A stretch of DNA of 59,709 bases. It comes from a virus. Below the pieces are notes generated by a model. It did no database searches and was not told where the DNA came from. It saw only the letters and a list, made by a program, of their open reading frames with translations. Every line of letters begins with the position of its first letter. Position 1 is the stretch's first letter. Position numbers and translations under genes: made by a program. Location of the stretch: the IMG/VR virus record IMGVR_UViG_3300024999_000116, positions 1 to 59,709 of that record. The stretch is one strand, 5' to 3'. Positions 46,565-55,829 of this stretch are shown in pieces.

Positions 46565-48511
46565 TTGAAAATACAAAACCTTGTTTTAAGAAATTTCAAG
46601 GGTATTAAGGAGTTTGAATTAAACGCAGGCGGCAAAGATGTTGCCGTTTATGCCGACAATGGTCTTGGGAAAACAACTATTGCCGATTCGTTTAACTGGT
46701 TACTGTTCGGGAAAGATTCGTTAGGTAGAGCAAAGTTTGAGATTAAAACGCTTGACGGTAATGGCAATGTTATTCATGGACTGGAACATGAAGTTGAGGG
46801 AACCTTTGATATTAGCGGTAAGCAGTTGAAACTCAAAAAAGTCTATAAAGAAAAGTGGACCAAGAAAAAGGGACAAGCAACTCCCACATTCACCGGACAT
46901 ACAACAGACCATTTTATTGATGAAGTGCCGGTTAACGAAAAGGTTTTTGCCGCTAAAATCGCCGAGATAGTCAATGAGGATATTTTTAGACTACTAACCA
47001 ATCCTTTATTCTTCAGCGATTTACACTGGGAGAAGCGCAGGGAAATAATCTTGCAGGTTTGCGGTGATGTGTCGGATGATGAAGTCATTTCCTCAGACAA
47101 AACACTTGCAGATTTACCGAGTATCCTTAATGGCAGATTATTGGACGATCATAGAAAGGTTGTTGCTGCACAAAAGGCCAAGATTAACGGTGAACTAAAA
47201 GATATTCCTGTTCGCATCAATGAGGTTAACCGTTCTTTGCCTGACGTATTAGAGTTAAACGGTTTTGAAATTGAAGGTAAGGTTATTGACCTAAAGGCAA
47301 AATTAGAGACTAAGCGACAGGAGATAATGACAATCCAAAGTGGCGGTGAGGTTGCCGAAAAGGTCAAGGAATTAAGGGAATTGGAAAGTAAGATTCTCGA
47401 TATTCAAAACGAGCATAAGAAAAAACAGCATGAGTTGACCTTTGCCAAGCGGTCAGAACTATTGGACATTAAAGGAAAACTACAGTCTGTCGAGCAGGAT
47501 ATAAAACAGAAGGAAAGGTTAATTAAAGTAAACGATGAAAGGATATTGAGTTTAGAGGGTAAAGCACAGGAACTCCGTAATGGATGGCACAAATACAATA
47601 AGACAGAGTTTGTTTTTGAGCAGGACAGTAATTGCCCGACCTGTGGACAGGAGTTACCGGAGGGCAAATTAGAACAGGCAAGAAAGGACGCACTAGCAGA
47701 ATTCAACACTTTTAAAGCAACATCATTGACTAATATTTCTGCTGACGGTAAGGCGTGTAAGAAAGAAATTGAAGCATGGAAAGCGGAAAATACCACCCAC
47801 ATAGAGAAAATCAAAGCACTACAGGAGCAGCAAGAAGTATTACAGGAACAAGCAGTTAAACTACAAACCGAACTTGACGAGTTGAGTGCAGGAGTTACCG
47901 ATATAACCGCCAATACCGAGCATGTGGCAGCAGGTAAAGAAAAGTCAGAACTAATAAACAAGATCGAGCAATTAAAGATTGATAACCATGATTTACTGAT
48001 TACTGCCAAGTCCGAGGCGGCAGTTATTGAAGAAGAATTCAATGTCTACCAAGGGCAAATAAAAGACATTGAGACACACACTAAAGGCCAAATACGCATA
48101 GAAGAACTGATGGCGCAAGAGAAGAAACTTGCCGGTGAGTACGAGAAGCTTGAAAGAGAATCCTTCTTATGCGATCAGTTCATTAAGGCCAAAGTTTCCA
48201 TGCTTGAAGTAAGGATTAATAACTTCTTTAAGATGGCACGTTTTAAGATGTTTAATGTCTTAGTAAATGGTGCGATTGAACCGATGTGTTCAGTAACTTA
48301 TGGTGGCGTACCGTTTGAATCTCTGAATAATGCCGGTAGGTTGCAGGTTGGTTTAGATATTATTTCTACCTTACAGAAACATTATAACTTCCATGCTCCG
48401 GTGTGGGTGGATAACAGGGAAAGTATAGTCGTTCTGCCGGAAATGGACTGTCAGGTTATCAGTTTGATTGTAAGTGGTCAGGATAAAAAATTACGGGTGG
48501 AGGTTTTATAA
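46565..48511 (+). CDS. SbcC/Rad50-like SMC-type ATPase
   Basis: The 648-residue protein begins KIQNLVLRNFKGIKEFEL, with Walker A DNGLGKTT at about residue 31. Long coiled coils flank a zinc hook CPTC (about residue 359), and the C-terminal lobe contains SLNNAGRLQVGLDI. It probably handles DNA ends for the RecT protein encoded next. No SbcD gene is nearby. TTG start after AGGAGGG. Confidence 0.85.
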   Translation: MKIQNLVLRNFKGIKEFELNAGGKDVAVYADNGLGKTTIADSFNWLLFGKDSLGRAKFEIKTLDGNGNVIHGLEHEVEGTFDISGKQLKLKKVYKEKWTKKKGQATPTFTGHTTDHFIDEVPVNEKVFAAKIAEIVNEDIFRLLTNPLFFSDLHWEKRREIILQVCGDVSDDEVISSDKTLADLPSILNGRLLDDHRKVVAAQKAKINGELKDIPVRINEVNRSLPDVLELNGFEIEGKVIDLKAKLETKRQEIMTIQSGGEVAEKVKELRELESKILDIQNEHKKKQHELTFAKRSELLDIKGKLQSVEQDIKQKERLIKVNDERILSLEGKAQELRNGWHKYNKTEFVFEQDSNCPTCGQELPEGKLEQARKDALAEFNTFKATSLTNISADGKACKKEIEAWKAENTTHIEKIKALQEQQEVLQEQAVKLQTELDELSAGVTDITANTEHVAAGKEKSELINKIEQLKIDNHDLLITAKSEAAVIEEEFNVYQGQIKDIETHTKGQIRIEELMAQEKKLAGEYEKLERESFLCDQFIKAKVSMLEVRINNFFKMARFKMFNVLVNGAIEPMCSVTYGGVPFESLNNAGRLQVGLDIISTLQKHYNFHAPVWVDNRESIVVLPEMDCQVISLIVSGQDKKLRVEVL

Positions 48512-49447
48512 ATGGCAGTACAAAATGCAGTAGCAACGGTAAAGAAAGAAACAGTTGACATTGTGGCAGCACGTATTAAGCAGTTTCAGAATAGCGGTGA
48601 ACTTAGATTGCCGGCAAACTATTCACCGGAAAATGCTCTAAAATCGGCATGGCTGATATTGCAGGAAACGGTAGATAAGGATAAAAAGCCAGCATTGGCC
48701 GTTTGCACCAAGGAAAGTATTGCAAATTCACTACTTGACATGGTTGTGCAGGGACTAAACCCAGCTAAAAAGCAAGGTTACTTTATTGTCTATGGAAATA
48801 AGTTGACCTTCCAGCGTTCCTACTTCGGGACAATGGCGGTAACTAAACAGGTTGACGATACTATTGAGGACGTTTTTTCCGAGGTTGTTTACGAAGATGA
48901 TGTATTTAAGTATAAAATTAACCGGGGCAGAAAAGAAATAACCGAGCATGAGCAGTCACTTGAAAACATTAACGGTAAGAAAATAAAGGCCGCCTACTGC
49001 ATGATTATTGATACCGATGGTCAGGTCAAGCGTACCGAGATTATGACCTTTGACGAAATCAAGCAGGCATGGAAGCAGTCTAAAATGTTTCCAATTGATG
49101 CTAACGGCAATATTAAAGTTGGTTCTACTCACGACAAGTTTACTGCCGAAATGTGCAAGAAAACAGTAACCAATAAGGCATGTAAGCCGATCATTAATTC
49201 TAGTGACGATGGATACCTGTTTAAACAGAGCGTTAACCGAACCTCTGAAATTATTGTTGAGGAAGATGTTGCTGACGAAATTGCCGCTAATGCTAACAAA
49301 GAGGTTATTGATATAGTTATTGAAGATGCAGAGTTTACCGAACCCAAACAGGACAACCCCAACGGTCCGGCAATTGAAGTAGAAGTAACGCCGCCGACAG
49401 AAAAGCCAAAAGACACACCACCAACTACTGACGGCCCTGATTTTTAG
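48512..49447 (+). CDS. recT: RecT single-strand annealing protein
   Basis: The 311-residue protein shows RecT family features: PENALKSAWLILQETVD, a central SLLDMVVQGLNPAKKQGYFI followed by the FQRSYFGTMAV segment, and CKKTVTNKACKPII. It anneals complementary single strands in phage recombination. A Pro/Glu-rich tail follows residue 250. Its ATG directly follows the ATPase stop. Confidence 0.9.
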   Translation: MAVQNAVATVKKETVDIVAARIKQFQNSGELRLPANYSPENALKSAWLILQETVDKDKKPALAVCTKESIANSLLDMVVQGLNPAKKQGYFIVYGNKLTFQRSYFGTMAVTKQVDDTIEDVFSEVVYEDDVFKYKINRGRKEITEHEQSLENINGKKIKAAYCMIIDTDGQVKRTEIMTFDEIKQAWKQSKMFPIDANGNIKVGSTHDKFTAEMCKKTVTNKACKPIINSSDDGYLFKQSVNRTSEIIVEEDVADEIAANANKEVIDIVIEDAEFTEPKQDNPNGPAIEVEVTPPTEKPKDTPPTTDGPDF

Positions 49448-50158
49448 ATGGAGATTACCGTTTTAGCAAGCGGAAGTAAGGGTAACTGCTACAGAATTTC
49501 TGATGGCAGTACCCCATTAATTATAGAATGTGGAATATCGTTTAAAAATATTCAGCGCGGATTAAACTTTAATACTTCTGAAATTGCCGGTTGTCTTGTC
49601 ACCCACGAACACGCTGATCATTCTAAAGCCGTTAAGGACGTTCTAAAGGCAGGTATAGACGTCTACACCTCACAGGGAACTATAGACGCTCTAGGACTGT
49701 CTGGACACCGATTAAGGGCATTAAAAAGCAAGAAGCAAATAGACATAGACACATGGACAGTATTACCCTTCGATACAGAGCATGATGCCGCTGAACCGTT
49801 AGGATTTTTGCTAGCAAGCAGGTCTGCCGATATTAAATTTCTTTTTGCTACAGATACCTTCTATGTGCGGTATAAGTTTCAAGGACTAACACATATTGCC
49901 ATAGAGTGCAATTATGCCGACGATATTCTAAGGGCAAATGTAGATGCCGGACTGATACCGACAGACTTAAAGAACAGGTTATTGAAATCTCACTTCTCCC
50001 TTGAAAATGTCAAGGAATTTCTTAGGGCAAATGATATGTCGAAGGTGCGAGAGATTCATTTGATACATTTGTCGGAAACCAACGCAGACCCAGAGAGGTT
50101 TAAGCGAGAGATACGGCAACTCACAGGTAAACCTACCTTTATTTCCGGTGGTGAGTAA
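49448..50158 (+). CDS. MBL-fold hydrolase/nuclease (YycJ-like)
   Basis: The 236-residue metallo-beta-lactamase-fold protein has SGSKGNCYRI and THEHADHSKAV, an Asp in ATDTFYV and a late LIHLSETNADP. Phages often encode such proteins after recT, where they may act as the exonuclease partner. It starts immediately after the recT stop. Confidence 0.85.
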   Translation: MEITVLASGSKGNCYRISDGSTPLIIECGISFKNIQRGLNFNTSEIAGCLVTHEHADHSKAVKDVLKAGIDVYTSQGTIDALGLSGHRLRALKSKKQIDIDTWTVLPFDTEHDAAEPLGFLLASRSADIKFLFATDTFYVRYKFQGLTHIAIECNYADDILRANVDAGLIPTDLKNRLLKSHFSLENVKEFLRANDMSKVREIHLIHLSETNADPERFKREIRQLTGKPTFISGGE

Positions 50159-50159
50159 A

Positions 50160-50240
50160 TTGAATATTATTGAGCAGATTATCGAGGCATTAGAAAAGTA
50201 TAATGATAATTTAGAAAAATGGTTGGAGGAGGACGATTAA
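50160..50240 (+). CDS. Tiny acidic peptide
   Basis: A 26-residue helical acidic peptide (NIIEQIIEALEKYNDNLEKW) with TTG start after GGTGGTGAG; its stop abuts the next ATG. Confidence 0.4.
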   Translation: MNIIEQIIEALEKYNDNLEKWLEEDD

Positions 50241-50474
50241 ATGCCATTCGTAACGATTGAAGTCGAAGGAGGCAAGTTAACCCTGCTCGGTGGTGACGAG
50301 GTTATGCGTGAGGTTATCGAAAATGAATGTCCCATTGACTTAGCGTTTGACGATAAATTGTTCAAAGAAATATATCACCACCCCGACGGAACGAGACTTA
50401 ACATTTATGGCAGCGTTAGGGGTAGGGGATTAAATGAACATATACTTTGGAGTGATGTGGAGGTGGTTAGTTAG
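50241..50474 (+). CDS. Small hypothetical protein
   Basis: The 77-residue product (TIEVEGGKLTLLGGDEVMRE) is a beta-rich phage protein without assigned function. GGAGGAGGACG precedes the ATG. Confidence 0.55.
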   Translation: MPFVTIEVEGGKLTLLGGDEVMREVIENECPIDLAFDDKLFKEIYHHPDGTRLNIYGSVRGRGLNEHILWSDVEVVS

Positions 50475-50484
50475 TCACAGAATG

Positions 50485-50523
50485 ACCGCAAACAGTATTT
50501 TAAGGCCTGTACAGCGTAGTAAA
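50485..50523 (+). promoter_or_regulatory. Shared intergenic motif, copy 1
   Basis: ACCGCAAACAGTA (50485-50497), then after 11 nt GTACAGCG (50509-50516) and GTAAA. The same order with slightly different spacing is at 56616-56645, and the first 13 nt recur inverted at 57665-57677, each in a leader. It may be an RNA element or operator. Confidence 0.4.
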
Positions 50524-50551
50524 TACGTTTCAGGTAAAACGGAGGTACGAA

Positions 50552-50833
50552 ATGAAAATAAGACTTAACGAGGACTACAGAGTGTCAACCGATCCGCATA
50601 ACTATATTTTAGAGAAACGGCGTATTGCCGGATCTGACTCCAAGGAACCGGGTAAGGAAATGTGGGATAAGGCAGGTTACTACAGTTCTATTGCCGGTAT
50701 AGTGAATGGTTGCCTACTGCATGGCATCGAAAACAGCGATTTAAGGGACGTACAGCAGATTAAAAATCATTTAGATACTTTAGGTGCTGATATTCTGAAA
50801 AGCCTTCAGAAACACTTTAAGGGGGTTGTGTAG
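50552..50833 (+). CDS. Phage protein, helical
   Basis: The 93-residue product (KIRLNEDYRVSTDPHNYILE; SSIAGIVNGCLLHG) resembles a widespread small phage protein family of unknown function often found near recombination genes. ACGGAGG precedes the ATG. Confidence 0.6.
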   Translation: MKIRLNEDYRVSTDPHNYILEKRRIAGSDSKEPGKEMWDKAGYYSSIAGIVNGCLLHGIENSDLRDVQQIKNHLDTLGADILKSLQKHFKGVV

Positions 50834-51390
50834 TGACTTGTAAACCTATAATTGTTGGCGGCGAGGTAAGTGGTTTTGTCTGTGAAGTTGCCGGAAATCA
50901 TGTCAGTGACAATAAAATCAATATACTCGACATGGAGTTAAAAGTTATTGGTGAACCAAAACGTGCTTGGGATGCCGGGGACTGTGGGCAATGGGAAATA
51001 CCCGTAGAATGTCCTAAGTGTGGTAAGGGTGCAGTTGCATTAGAAGGTTATATGTTTGCCTATGATGTAAATTCCATAAACTGTGAACATTGCGGATATA
51101 GTCTAGATCAACAACAACTAGATAGATTAGAGGAAATAGAATCAGCAAAAGAACTACTAAGTAGATGGAATGTTGCCGAGCATAGTATGTTTGAGGAGGA
51201 AATAACAGATCGAATGGCAGTTGACCTTATCTATAATGTCGGCAAACTGAATTCTTGGATGAATAAGCAGGGGTATTTCTTCTGTAACCGAGATAGTATT
51301 TTTAGGGCGTTTGCTCTGTTAGTTGAGGAGCAAGAAAAACTATCAAAAGAGGCAGAGGAACATATTAAGAAAGTTTTGGGGAGGACTTAG
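50833..51390 (+). CDS. Zinc-ribbon protein
   Basis: The 185-residue protein has a ribbon (CPKCGKG at about residue 57; CEHCGYSL at about 83) and a helical C-terminal half. GTG start shares one base with the previous stop. An ACCTAC/GTAGGT hairpin follows at 51401-51420 without a T-run. Confidence 0.55.
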   Translation: MTCKPIIVGGEVSGFVCEVAGNHVSDNKINILDMELKVIGEPKRAWDAGDCGQWEIPVECPKCGKGAVALEGYMFAYDVNSINCEHCGYSLDQQQLDRLEEIESAKELLSRWNVAEHSMFEEEITDRMAVDLIYNVGKLNSWMNKQGYFFCNRDSIFRAFALLVEEQEKLSKEAEEHIKKVLGRT

Positions 51391-51446
51391 TTTTGCTCTG
51401 ACCTACTGTATCCGGTAGGTATAAACTTTTGACGGGTGGTGGTTAG

Positions 51447-51908
51447 TTGGTTAATAAAGCACTATTTTCCTCAGATTCGACAACGTGGGAAACTCCGCAT
51501 AATTTATTCGAAGAATTAAACAGGGAATTCTGGTTTGAATTAGATGTGTGTGCCGATATGAAAAACCATAAATGTGCTAAGTGGTATACGGAGGGGCAAG
51601 ATGGATTAAAGCAAGAATGGTATGTGCAGGCCAAAACCTGCTGGATGAATCCACCATATGGAAAAACTATAAGCGACTGGATACAAAAAGCCAGCGAGGA
51701 AAGCAAAAAAGGTTGCACAGTGGTATGCCTACTTCCTGCCAGGACCGATACGAAATACTTTCATTGGTACATTTGGGACAAGCACAATCATAGGCCGAAA
51801 CCGGGGGTAGAAGTAAGATTTTTACAGGGTAGATTAAAGTTTGTCGGGGCGAAAGATTCTGCTCCATTTCCGAGTATGAATTGGTCAATTAGACCGGATG
51901 GGAGGTAG
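51447..51908 (+). CDS. dam: Phage DNA N6-adenine methyltransferase
   Basis: The 153-residue protein belongs to the phage Dam family: STTWETPHNLFEELNREF, LDVCAD, the catalytic CWMNPPYGKTISDWIQ and VVCLLPARTDTKYFHWY. It probably methylates adenine in the phage genome for protection or regulation. TTG start. Confidence 0.9.
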   Translation: MVNKALFSSDSTTWETPHNLFEELNREFWFELDVCADMKNHKCAKWYTEGQDGLKQEWYVQAKTCWMNPPYGKTISDWIQKASEESKKGCTVVCLLPARTDTKYFHWYIWDKHNHRPKPGVEVRFLQGRLKFVGAKDSAPFPSMNWSIRPDGR

Positions 51909-51912
51909 AAAA

Positions 51913-52074
51913 ATGTCCGAGACGGAAAGACAAGCACTATCACAACAGATTGAGGCAGCGCAACAAAAAATGTACGATGCCGTAACTGATTTTAACTTAA
52001 CCGCTACCGATGTGGTGAAAGCAAGTCAGGAGTTGGACAAGCTGATTGTGCAGTATATGAGGGGTACAGTATGA
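51913..52074 (+). CDS. Spo0E-like phosphatase
   Basis: The 53-residue protein forms two short helices with the signature SQELDKLIVQYM (about residues 38-49), as in Spo0E aspartyl-phosphate phosphatases that remove phosphate from Spo0A~P. The SQELD core is intact. Such a gene could delay host sporulation. It overlaps the next gene by ATGA. Confidence 0.75.
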   Translation: MSETERQALSQQIEAAQQKMYDAVTDFNLTATDVVKASQELDKLIVQYMRGTV

Positions 52075-52256
52075 AAATAACGGACCCGAATAAGACACTG
52101 GAAATGGCCGGTATTGTTCTTTTCATCATTGATTGGCCTGAGCATGTCGTTTATGTGGATAACCTTCAGAAGTTGTCGGAGTATTGCGGCATGAATTGGT
52201 CAAGGCTGGCTGAGGAGGTTGAATGGCGAGGATGGACTTGGAGGAATTTGAGGTAG
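52071..52256 (+). CDS. Small hypothetical protein
   Basis: The 61-residue Trp-rich product (MEWRGW-like end EEVEWRGWTWRNLR) starts in the ATGA overlap with the Spo0E-like gene. No family is recognised. Confidence 0.5.
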   Translation: MKITDPNKTLEMAGIVLFIIDWPEHVVYVDNLQKLSEYCGMNWSRLAEEVEWRGWTWRNLR

Positions 52257-52303
52257 AGTACAGCAAGTATTAATATGGATAAATAGGATAGGGAGGTACT
52301 TCA

Positions 52304-52453
52304 ATGTATAAATATAAAATTTCCAAGGAAATGCTCAAAGTTTATGATGAAAAGGGAAAAGTTAAGGGTTATCGCTCAGAGAAGGAAATGCTCAGTATCA
52401 TAAATTCTACTTTTGGCCTTAACCGTGTTGTTACCGGGTTGGTTATTAGTTAG
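52304..52453 (+). CDS. Small basic protein
   Basis: The 49-residue product (MYKYKISKEMLKVYDEKGKV) has GGGAGG before the ATG. No family is recognised. Confidence 0.5.
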   Translation: MYKYKISKEMLKVYDEKGKVKGYRSEKEMLSIINSTFGLNRVVTGLVIS

Positions 52454-52462
52454 TTAACGGCA

Positions 52463-52497
52463 AAGGAGCAACCGCCGTTATTGCCGGGGTTGCTCCT
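52463..52497. terminator. Long hairpin between convergent genes
   Basis: GGAGCAACC pairs with GGTTGCTCC (9 bp) around about 14 nt. No strong T-run is present; it may be a weak two-way terminator or protect RNA ends. Confidence 0.4.
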
Positions 52498-52657
52498 TGT
52501 GAGAGAGGGCGTATTTTAGAAGGTCGCGGACTACTTCGGCGGTTGGAGGTACTTTGTCTAATGTTTTACGGTATTCTTCAATTTGATTGAGCAACCTTTG
52601 ACTAATGGCAAAATTAAACCTTTTATCATTCTTCTCTTTACCTATTTTTTCTGACAT
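52478..52657 (-). CDS. Ribbon-helix-helix regulator
   Basis: The 59-residue product (DKRFNFAISQRLLNQIEEYR; then TAEVVRDLLKYAL) is a CopG-like RHH protein. GAGGTGATT precedes the ATG. Divergent from the replication operon, it probably represses it. Confidence 0.75.
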   Translation of the reverse strand: MSEKIGKEKNDKRFNFAISQRLLNQIEEYRKTLDKVPPTAEVVRDLLKYALSHKEQPRQ

Positions 52658-52706
52658 GAAATCACCTCATAAATGTGTTGTTTGTGTCGATTATACAGGA
52701 AAAACC

Positions 52707-52735
52707 TTGCAAAATCAATGGTAAAATGTTATAAT
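52707..52735 (+). promoter_or_regulatory. Promoter of the replication operon
   Basis: TTGCAA (52707-52712), 17 nt ending in TGT, TATAAT (52730-52735): an extended -10 promoter. Confidence 0.85.
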
Positions 52736-52782
52736 ATATGTGTGAGTGACATATTGAATTATTATTTGGAGGTACACAATAA

Positions 52783-53010
52783 TTGACTTGGGAACAAATT
52801 GTTTCGATTGAACCGAGATTAAAAGCACTTGCTGAGAGAGCAAGGTTTGACTCAAGGAAAAGTGCTACCGAGAAAACAAAGTTATGGCACGGAATATATA
52901 AACCGTCGTTACATGAACTTGTGGGATGGGAGAGCAGGAATAAGGACCTCCAAAATCCTAAAGTTTTTGAAATAGCATCATGGAATATTTGCGACATGCT
53001 GAAGTACTAA
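52783..53010 (+). CDS. Small hypothetical protein of the replication operon
   Basis: The 75-residue product (WEQIVSIEPRLKALAERARF) resembles small helical proteins encoded before phage replication genes. TTG start after GGAGG. Confidence 0.55.
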   Translation: MTWEQIVSIEPRLKALAERARFDSRKSATEKTKLWHGIYKPSLHELVGWESRNKDLQNPKVFEIASWNICDMLKY

Positions 53011-53021
53011 GTGGAGGATCT

Positions 53022-53891
53022 ATGAGAAGAAACAGACTGCTACTCGATGAAAAACCTTTAATTATATTACCAGAATTAGCTACTAAGATAGGCCTAAACG
53101 AGGCGATAGTTTTACAGCAAATAAATTATTGGTTAGTTGATTCTAATCACATTTACGAGGGTAGAAGGTGGATATACAATACTTACGCGGAATGGCAGAA
53201 GCAACTACCATTTTGGAGCATAAACACCATTCGCAGGGCAATAGCAAAATTAGAAACAACTAACCTAATTATTAGCGGTAATTTTAATAAAATGAAATTA
53301 GATAATACAAAATGGTACACAATTAACTTTGATGAAGTATATAAACTGGAGGACAATCCACTTAACCAGGATGGACAGACCACTTGCCCAAATTGGGCAG
53401 ACGGAGAAACCAAATTGGGCAGACCAATACCAGAGACTTCTTCAAAGACTACTTCAAATAATAAACCCATTGGCGATAATGATAAAAAATCTTCTCATAA
53501 ACAAATAATGGACTATTATCACAATAAGTTTTTATCCATCTTTAACGTAAAACCTGTCATTAATGGTGGTAAAGATGGTTCTACTATCAAAAAACTACTT
53601 ACCACTTTTACGGTAGAAGAATTAATTATATTATTAGATAAGTTTTTTGCTTCAAATGACACCTTTATTAAGAACTCTGGTTATACGCTATCAATATTTT
53701 CAACTCAGATAAATAAACTTAATATCTCTGTTAATTCAGCACAATCTATTAATGCACAGCAACAACCTCCTGCACCACCAAGGCATGATTCAAAAACCGT
53801 AGATACAGAAAGTGATGATTTTAAAGCATTTTTAAAAATCAGACAACAACAGGAGAAAGAAGAAGCAGAAAAACGTGCTGAATTGGGGTGA
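53022..53891 (+). CDS. Replication initiation / DnaD-like protein
   Basis: The 289-residue protein has an N-terminal winged helix (LPELATKIGLNEAIVLQQIN; FWSINTIRRAIAKLETTNLI), a polar linker and a C-terminal helical domain that could load the helicase encoded next. ATG 53022 follows GGAGG. Confidence 0.75.
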   Translation: MRRNRLLLDEKPLIILPELATKIGLNEAIVLQQINYWLVDSNHIYEGRRWIYNTYAEWQKQLPFWSINTIRRAIAKLETTNLIISGNFNKMKLDNTKWYTINFDEVYKLEDNPLNQDGQTTCPNWADGETKLGRPIPETSSKTTSNNKPIGDNDKKSSHKQIMDYYHNKFLSIFNVKPVINGGKDGSTIKKLLTTFTVEELIILLDKFFASNDTFIKNSGYTLSIFSTQINKLNISVNSAQSINAQQQPPAPPRHDSKTVDTESDDFKAFLKIRQQQEKEEAEKRAELG

Positions 53892-53895
53892 GTAG

Positions 53896-55179
53896 TTGAA
53901 ACAGACACCTTCTAATGTTGAAGCAGAAAAAAATCTACTAGGTGCTATGATGTTTAACAAAGACATTATTGCTGACATAGTAGAAATACTTACCCAAGAT
54001 GATTTTTACCAAGAGTTTAACGGAACTATCTTTAGAGCAATGATTGACTTAGATGCTAGAAGTATTACACCTGACCTTATAACATTGTCTAACGTAGTAC
54101 CTAAGTACAATAAAAACATACCGATAGTTTATATCGCTCAACTTATCGAAGGTGCCAGTACAGCAGGTAACGCTACTCACTATGCTAAGTTGATTAAAGA
54201 AAAATCGGTACTCAGACAACTAATTAACCGACAAACGGCAATCATAAATAAGATTTACAATAATGATTTTGAGACAGCACAGGAACTTCTTGCGGACGCA
54301 GAACAGAGCATACTTGATATAAACAGCAAGGATAACTGCAATGTGTCTCATGTTAAAAATATGCTCATACCTTATATTGTTAATCTTGAGAATATGAAAC
54401 CTGGGATAAATGGCATAACAACACCATTTCTTAAATTTGATTATATGACTTCTGGATTTCAGAACAAGGATTTAATATTGGTTGCTGCTCGTCCCGGAAT
54501 GGGTAAGACAAGTTTTGCAACAGAAATAGCGGCACATTCAGTTCTTAAGGGTTTATCTGTAGCATTTTTCAGTTTAGAAATGCCTAGTGAGCAAATTTTA
54601 AATCGGATTCATTCTCAACAACTAAAAGTTCCTCTTAGCAAGTTTAGGATGGGTGGATTTTTACAGGAAGAATGGAATAGAATCAATGACTTTGGTGCTA
54701 AATTAAGCACTAAAAACCTAATAATAGAAGATAAACCAATGACAATCCTTGAAATGCGAAGTAAGTGCAGAAGGATTAAAAAGCAATACGGACTTGATTT
54801 AATCGTCATTGACTACCTGCAAAAGATAAGAGGTCATAAAAAGTCAGAAAACAGGAATCATGAATTAGGCATGATAAGTGGCAGTCTCAAGGATATGGCA
54901 AAAGAGTTTAATGTCCCGGTTGTATCTCTTGCGCAGTTAAACAGGAGTGTTGAACAGAGGGCAGATAAACACCCCATGATGTCAGACCTTAGAGATAGTG
55001 GAAACTTAGAGCAGGATGCCGATATGATATGTTTCTTGTATCGTGACGAAAAGTATAATCCTGATACCGATAAGAAAAATATTACTGAATTAATCATATC
55101 TAAGCACAGAAACGGGGAGACAGGAATGATTGAACTTGTCTGGAATGGAATATTTACAGGTTTGCGTGACGCTCTTTAA
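53896..55179 (+). CDS. dnaB: Replicative DNA helicase DnaB
   Basis: The 427-residue helicase has the N-terminal DnaB domain (EAEKNLLGAMMF), Walker A ARPGMGKTSFA (about residue 196), Walker B LIVIDYLQKI, and VPVVSLAQLNRSVEQR with SDLRDSGNLEQDADMI. It unwinds the fork as a hexamer. TTG start just after the initiator gene. Confidence 0.95.
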   Translation: MKQTPSNVEAEKNLLGAMMFNKDIIADIVEILTQDDFYQEFNGTIFRAMIDLDARSITPDLITLSNVVPKYNKNIPIVYIAQLIEGASTAGNATHYAKLIKEKSVLRQLINRQTAIINKIYNNDFETAQELLADAEQSILDINSKDNCNVSHVKNMLIPYIVNLENMKPGINGITTPFLKFDYMTSGFQNKDLILVAARPGMGKTSFATEIAAHSVLKGLSVAFFSLEMPSEQILNRIHSQQLKVPLSKFRMGGFLQEEWNRINDFGAKLSTKNLIIEDKPMTILEMRSKCRRIKKQYGLDLIVIDYLQKIRGHKKSENRNHELGMISGSLKDMAKEFNVPVVSLAQLNRSVEQRADKHPMMSDLRDSGNLEQDADMICFLYRDEKYNPDTDKKNITELIISKHRNGETGMIELVWNGIFTGLRDAL

Positions 55180-55181
55180 TT

Positions 55182-55280
55182 ATGCCCTCAACAACCGCAA
55201 ACGGTAAGTGTAAACCGAAAGTAGTTGAGGGCATGGAAAAGCGTATCGGAGAACGGATGGCGAAGCAGAAATATTTTTAA
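55182..55280 (+). CDS. Tiny basic peptide with start codon in a hairpin
   Basis: The 32-residue peptide's ATG is part of a perfect 11-bp stem: ATGCCCTCAAC (55182-55192) pairs with GTTGAGGGCAT about 30 nt later. The stem would hide the start, and there is no ribosome site, so this may rather be a structured RNA element. Confidence 0.35.
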   Translation: MPSTTANGKCKPKVVEGMEKRIGERMAKQKYF

Positions 55281-55297
55281 TTTAGGAGGAACGAGCA

Positions 55298-55447
55298 TTG
55301 CCGGAATTAGCAGATAAAATTATGCTCTATACGACAGTTTGCCTATGCTCCCTGCCCTGGATTTTGCTTTCAATAATCGGCATAAGGGGTGGTAAGGTAA
55401 CTATTGAATTTGGAAGGAAGGAGGAACCAAATGGAACCAATAATTAA
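55298..55447 (+). CDS. Single-helix membrane protein
   Basis: The 49-residue product has a hydrophobic helix (TTVCLCSLPWILLSIIG). TTG after AGGAGG; overlaps the next gene by 17 nt. Confidence 0.5.
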   Translation: MPELADKIMLYTTVCLCSLPWILLSIIGIRGGKVTIEFGRKEEPNGTNN

Positions 55448-55829
55448 ATATAAATGCCCGTTGTGTTTCAGGGAATACGATACGCCGGACGAAGCTAGAA
55501 ACTGTTTCGTGCCGTTACATGAAAGATTTAAAAACGGCGATATAGTCAAGGGTGGTTATCATAATGTTTATATTGTTGAAGATGCCGAGGAAAGAAATGC
55601 TGCCGCTGCAACGATTAAAGAGATTAAAGAATATATTGTGGCACAGGATACTAGAAAAATACACCATAACGAAAGAAGCGTTATGGTCGGAGGTTATTGG
55701 TGTGGTGCAGAGAGGTACCCTCTCGAAGAAGCTAAAAAGTTAGTTAGCGACTTACGCCGCCGGTTAAAAAATGCCGAGAAGTTTTTGGAAATGGTTAAGA
55801 AGATGTATGAGGAGGAAAACAATGCGTAG
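55431..55829 (+). CDS. Phage protein with CPLC motif
   Basis: The 132-residue protein begins YKCPLCFREYDTPDEARNC, then an SH3-like part (FKNGDIVKGGYHNVYIVEDA) and a helical end. Its function is unknown. AAGGAGG precedes ATG 55431. Confidence 0.6.
   Translation: MEPIIKYKCPLCFREYDTPDEARNCFVPLHERFKNGDIVKGGYHNVYIVEDAEERNAAAATIKEIKEYIVAQDTRKIHHNERSVMVGGYWCGAERYPLEEAKKLVSDLRRRLKNAEKFLEMVKKMYEEENNA

Noticed and set aside
47404-48042. 212-codon minus-strand frame opposite the SbcC-like gene
   Set aside because: It is Ser/Cys-rich shadow translation of a coiled-coil gene.
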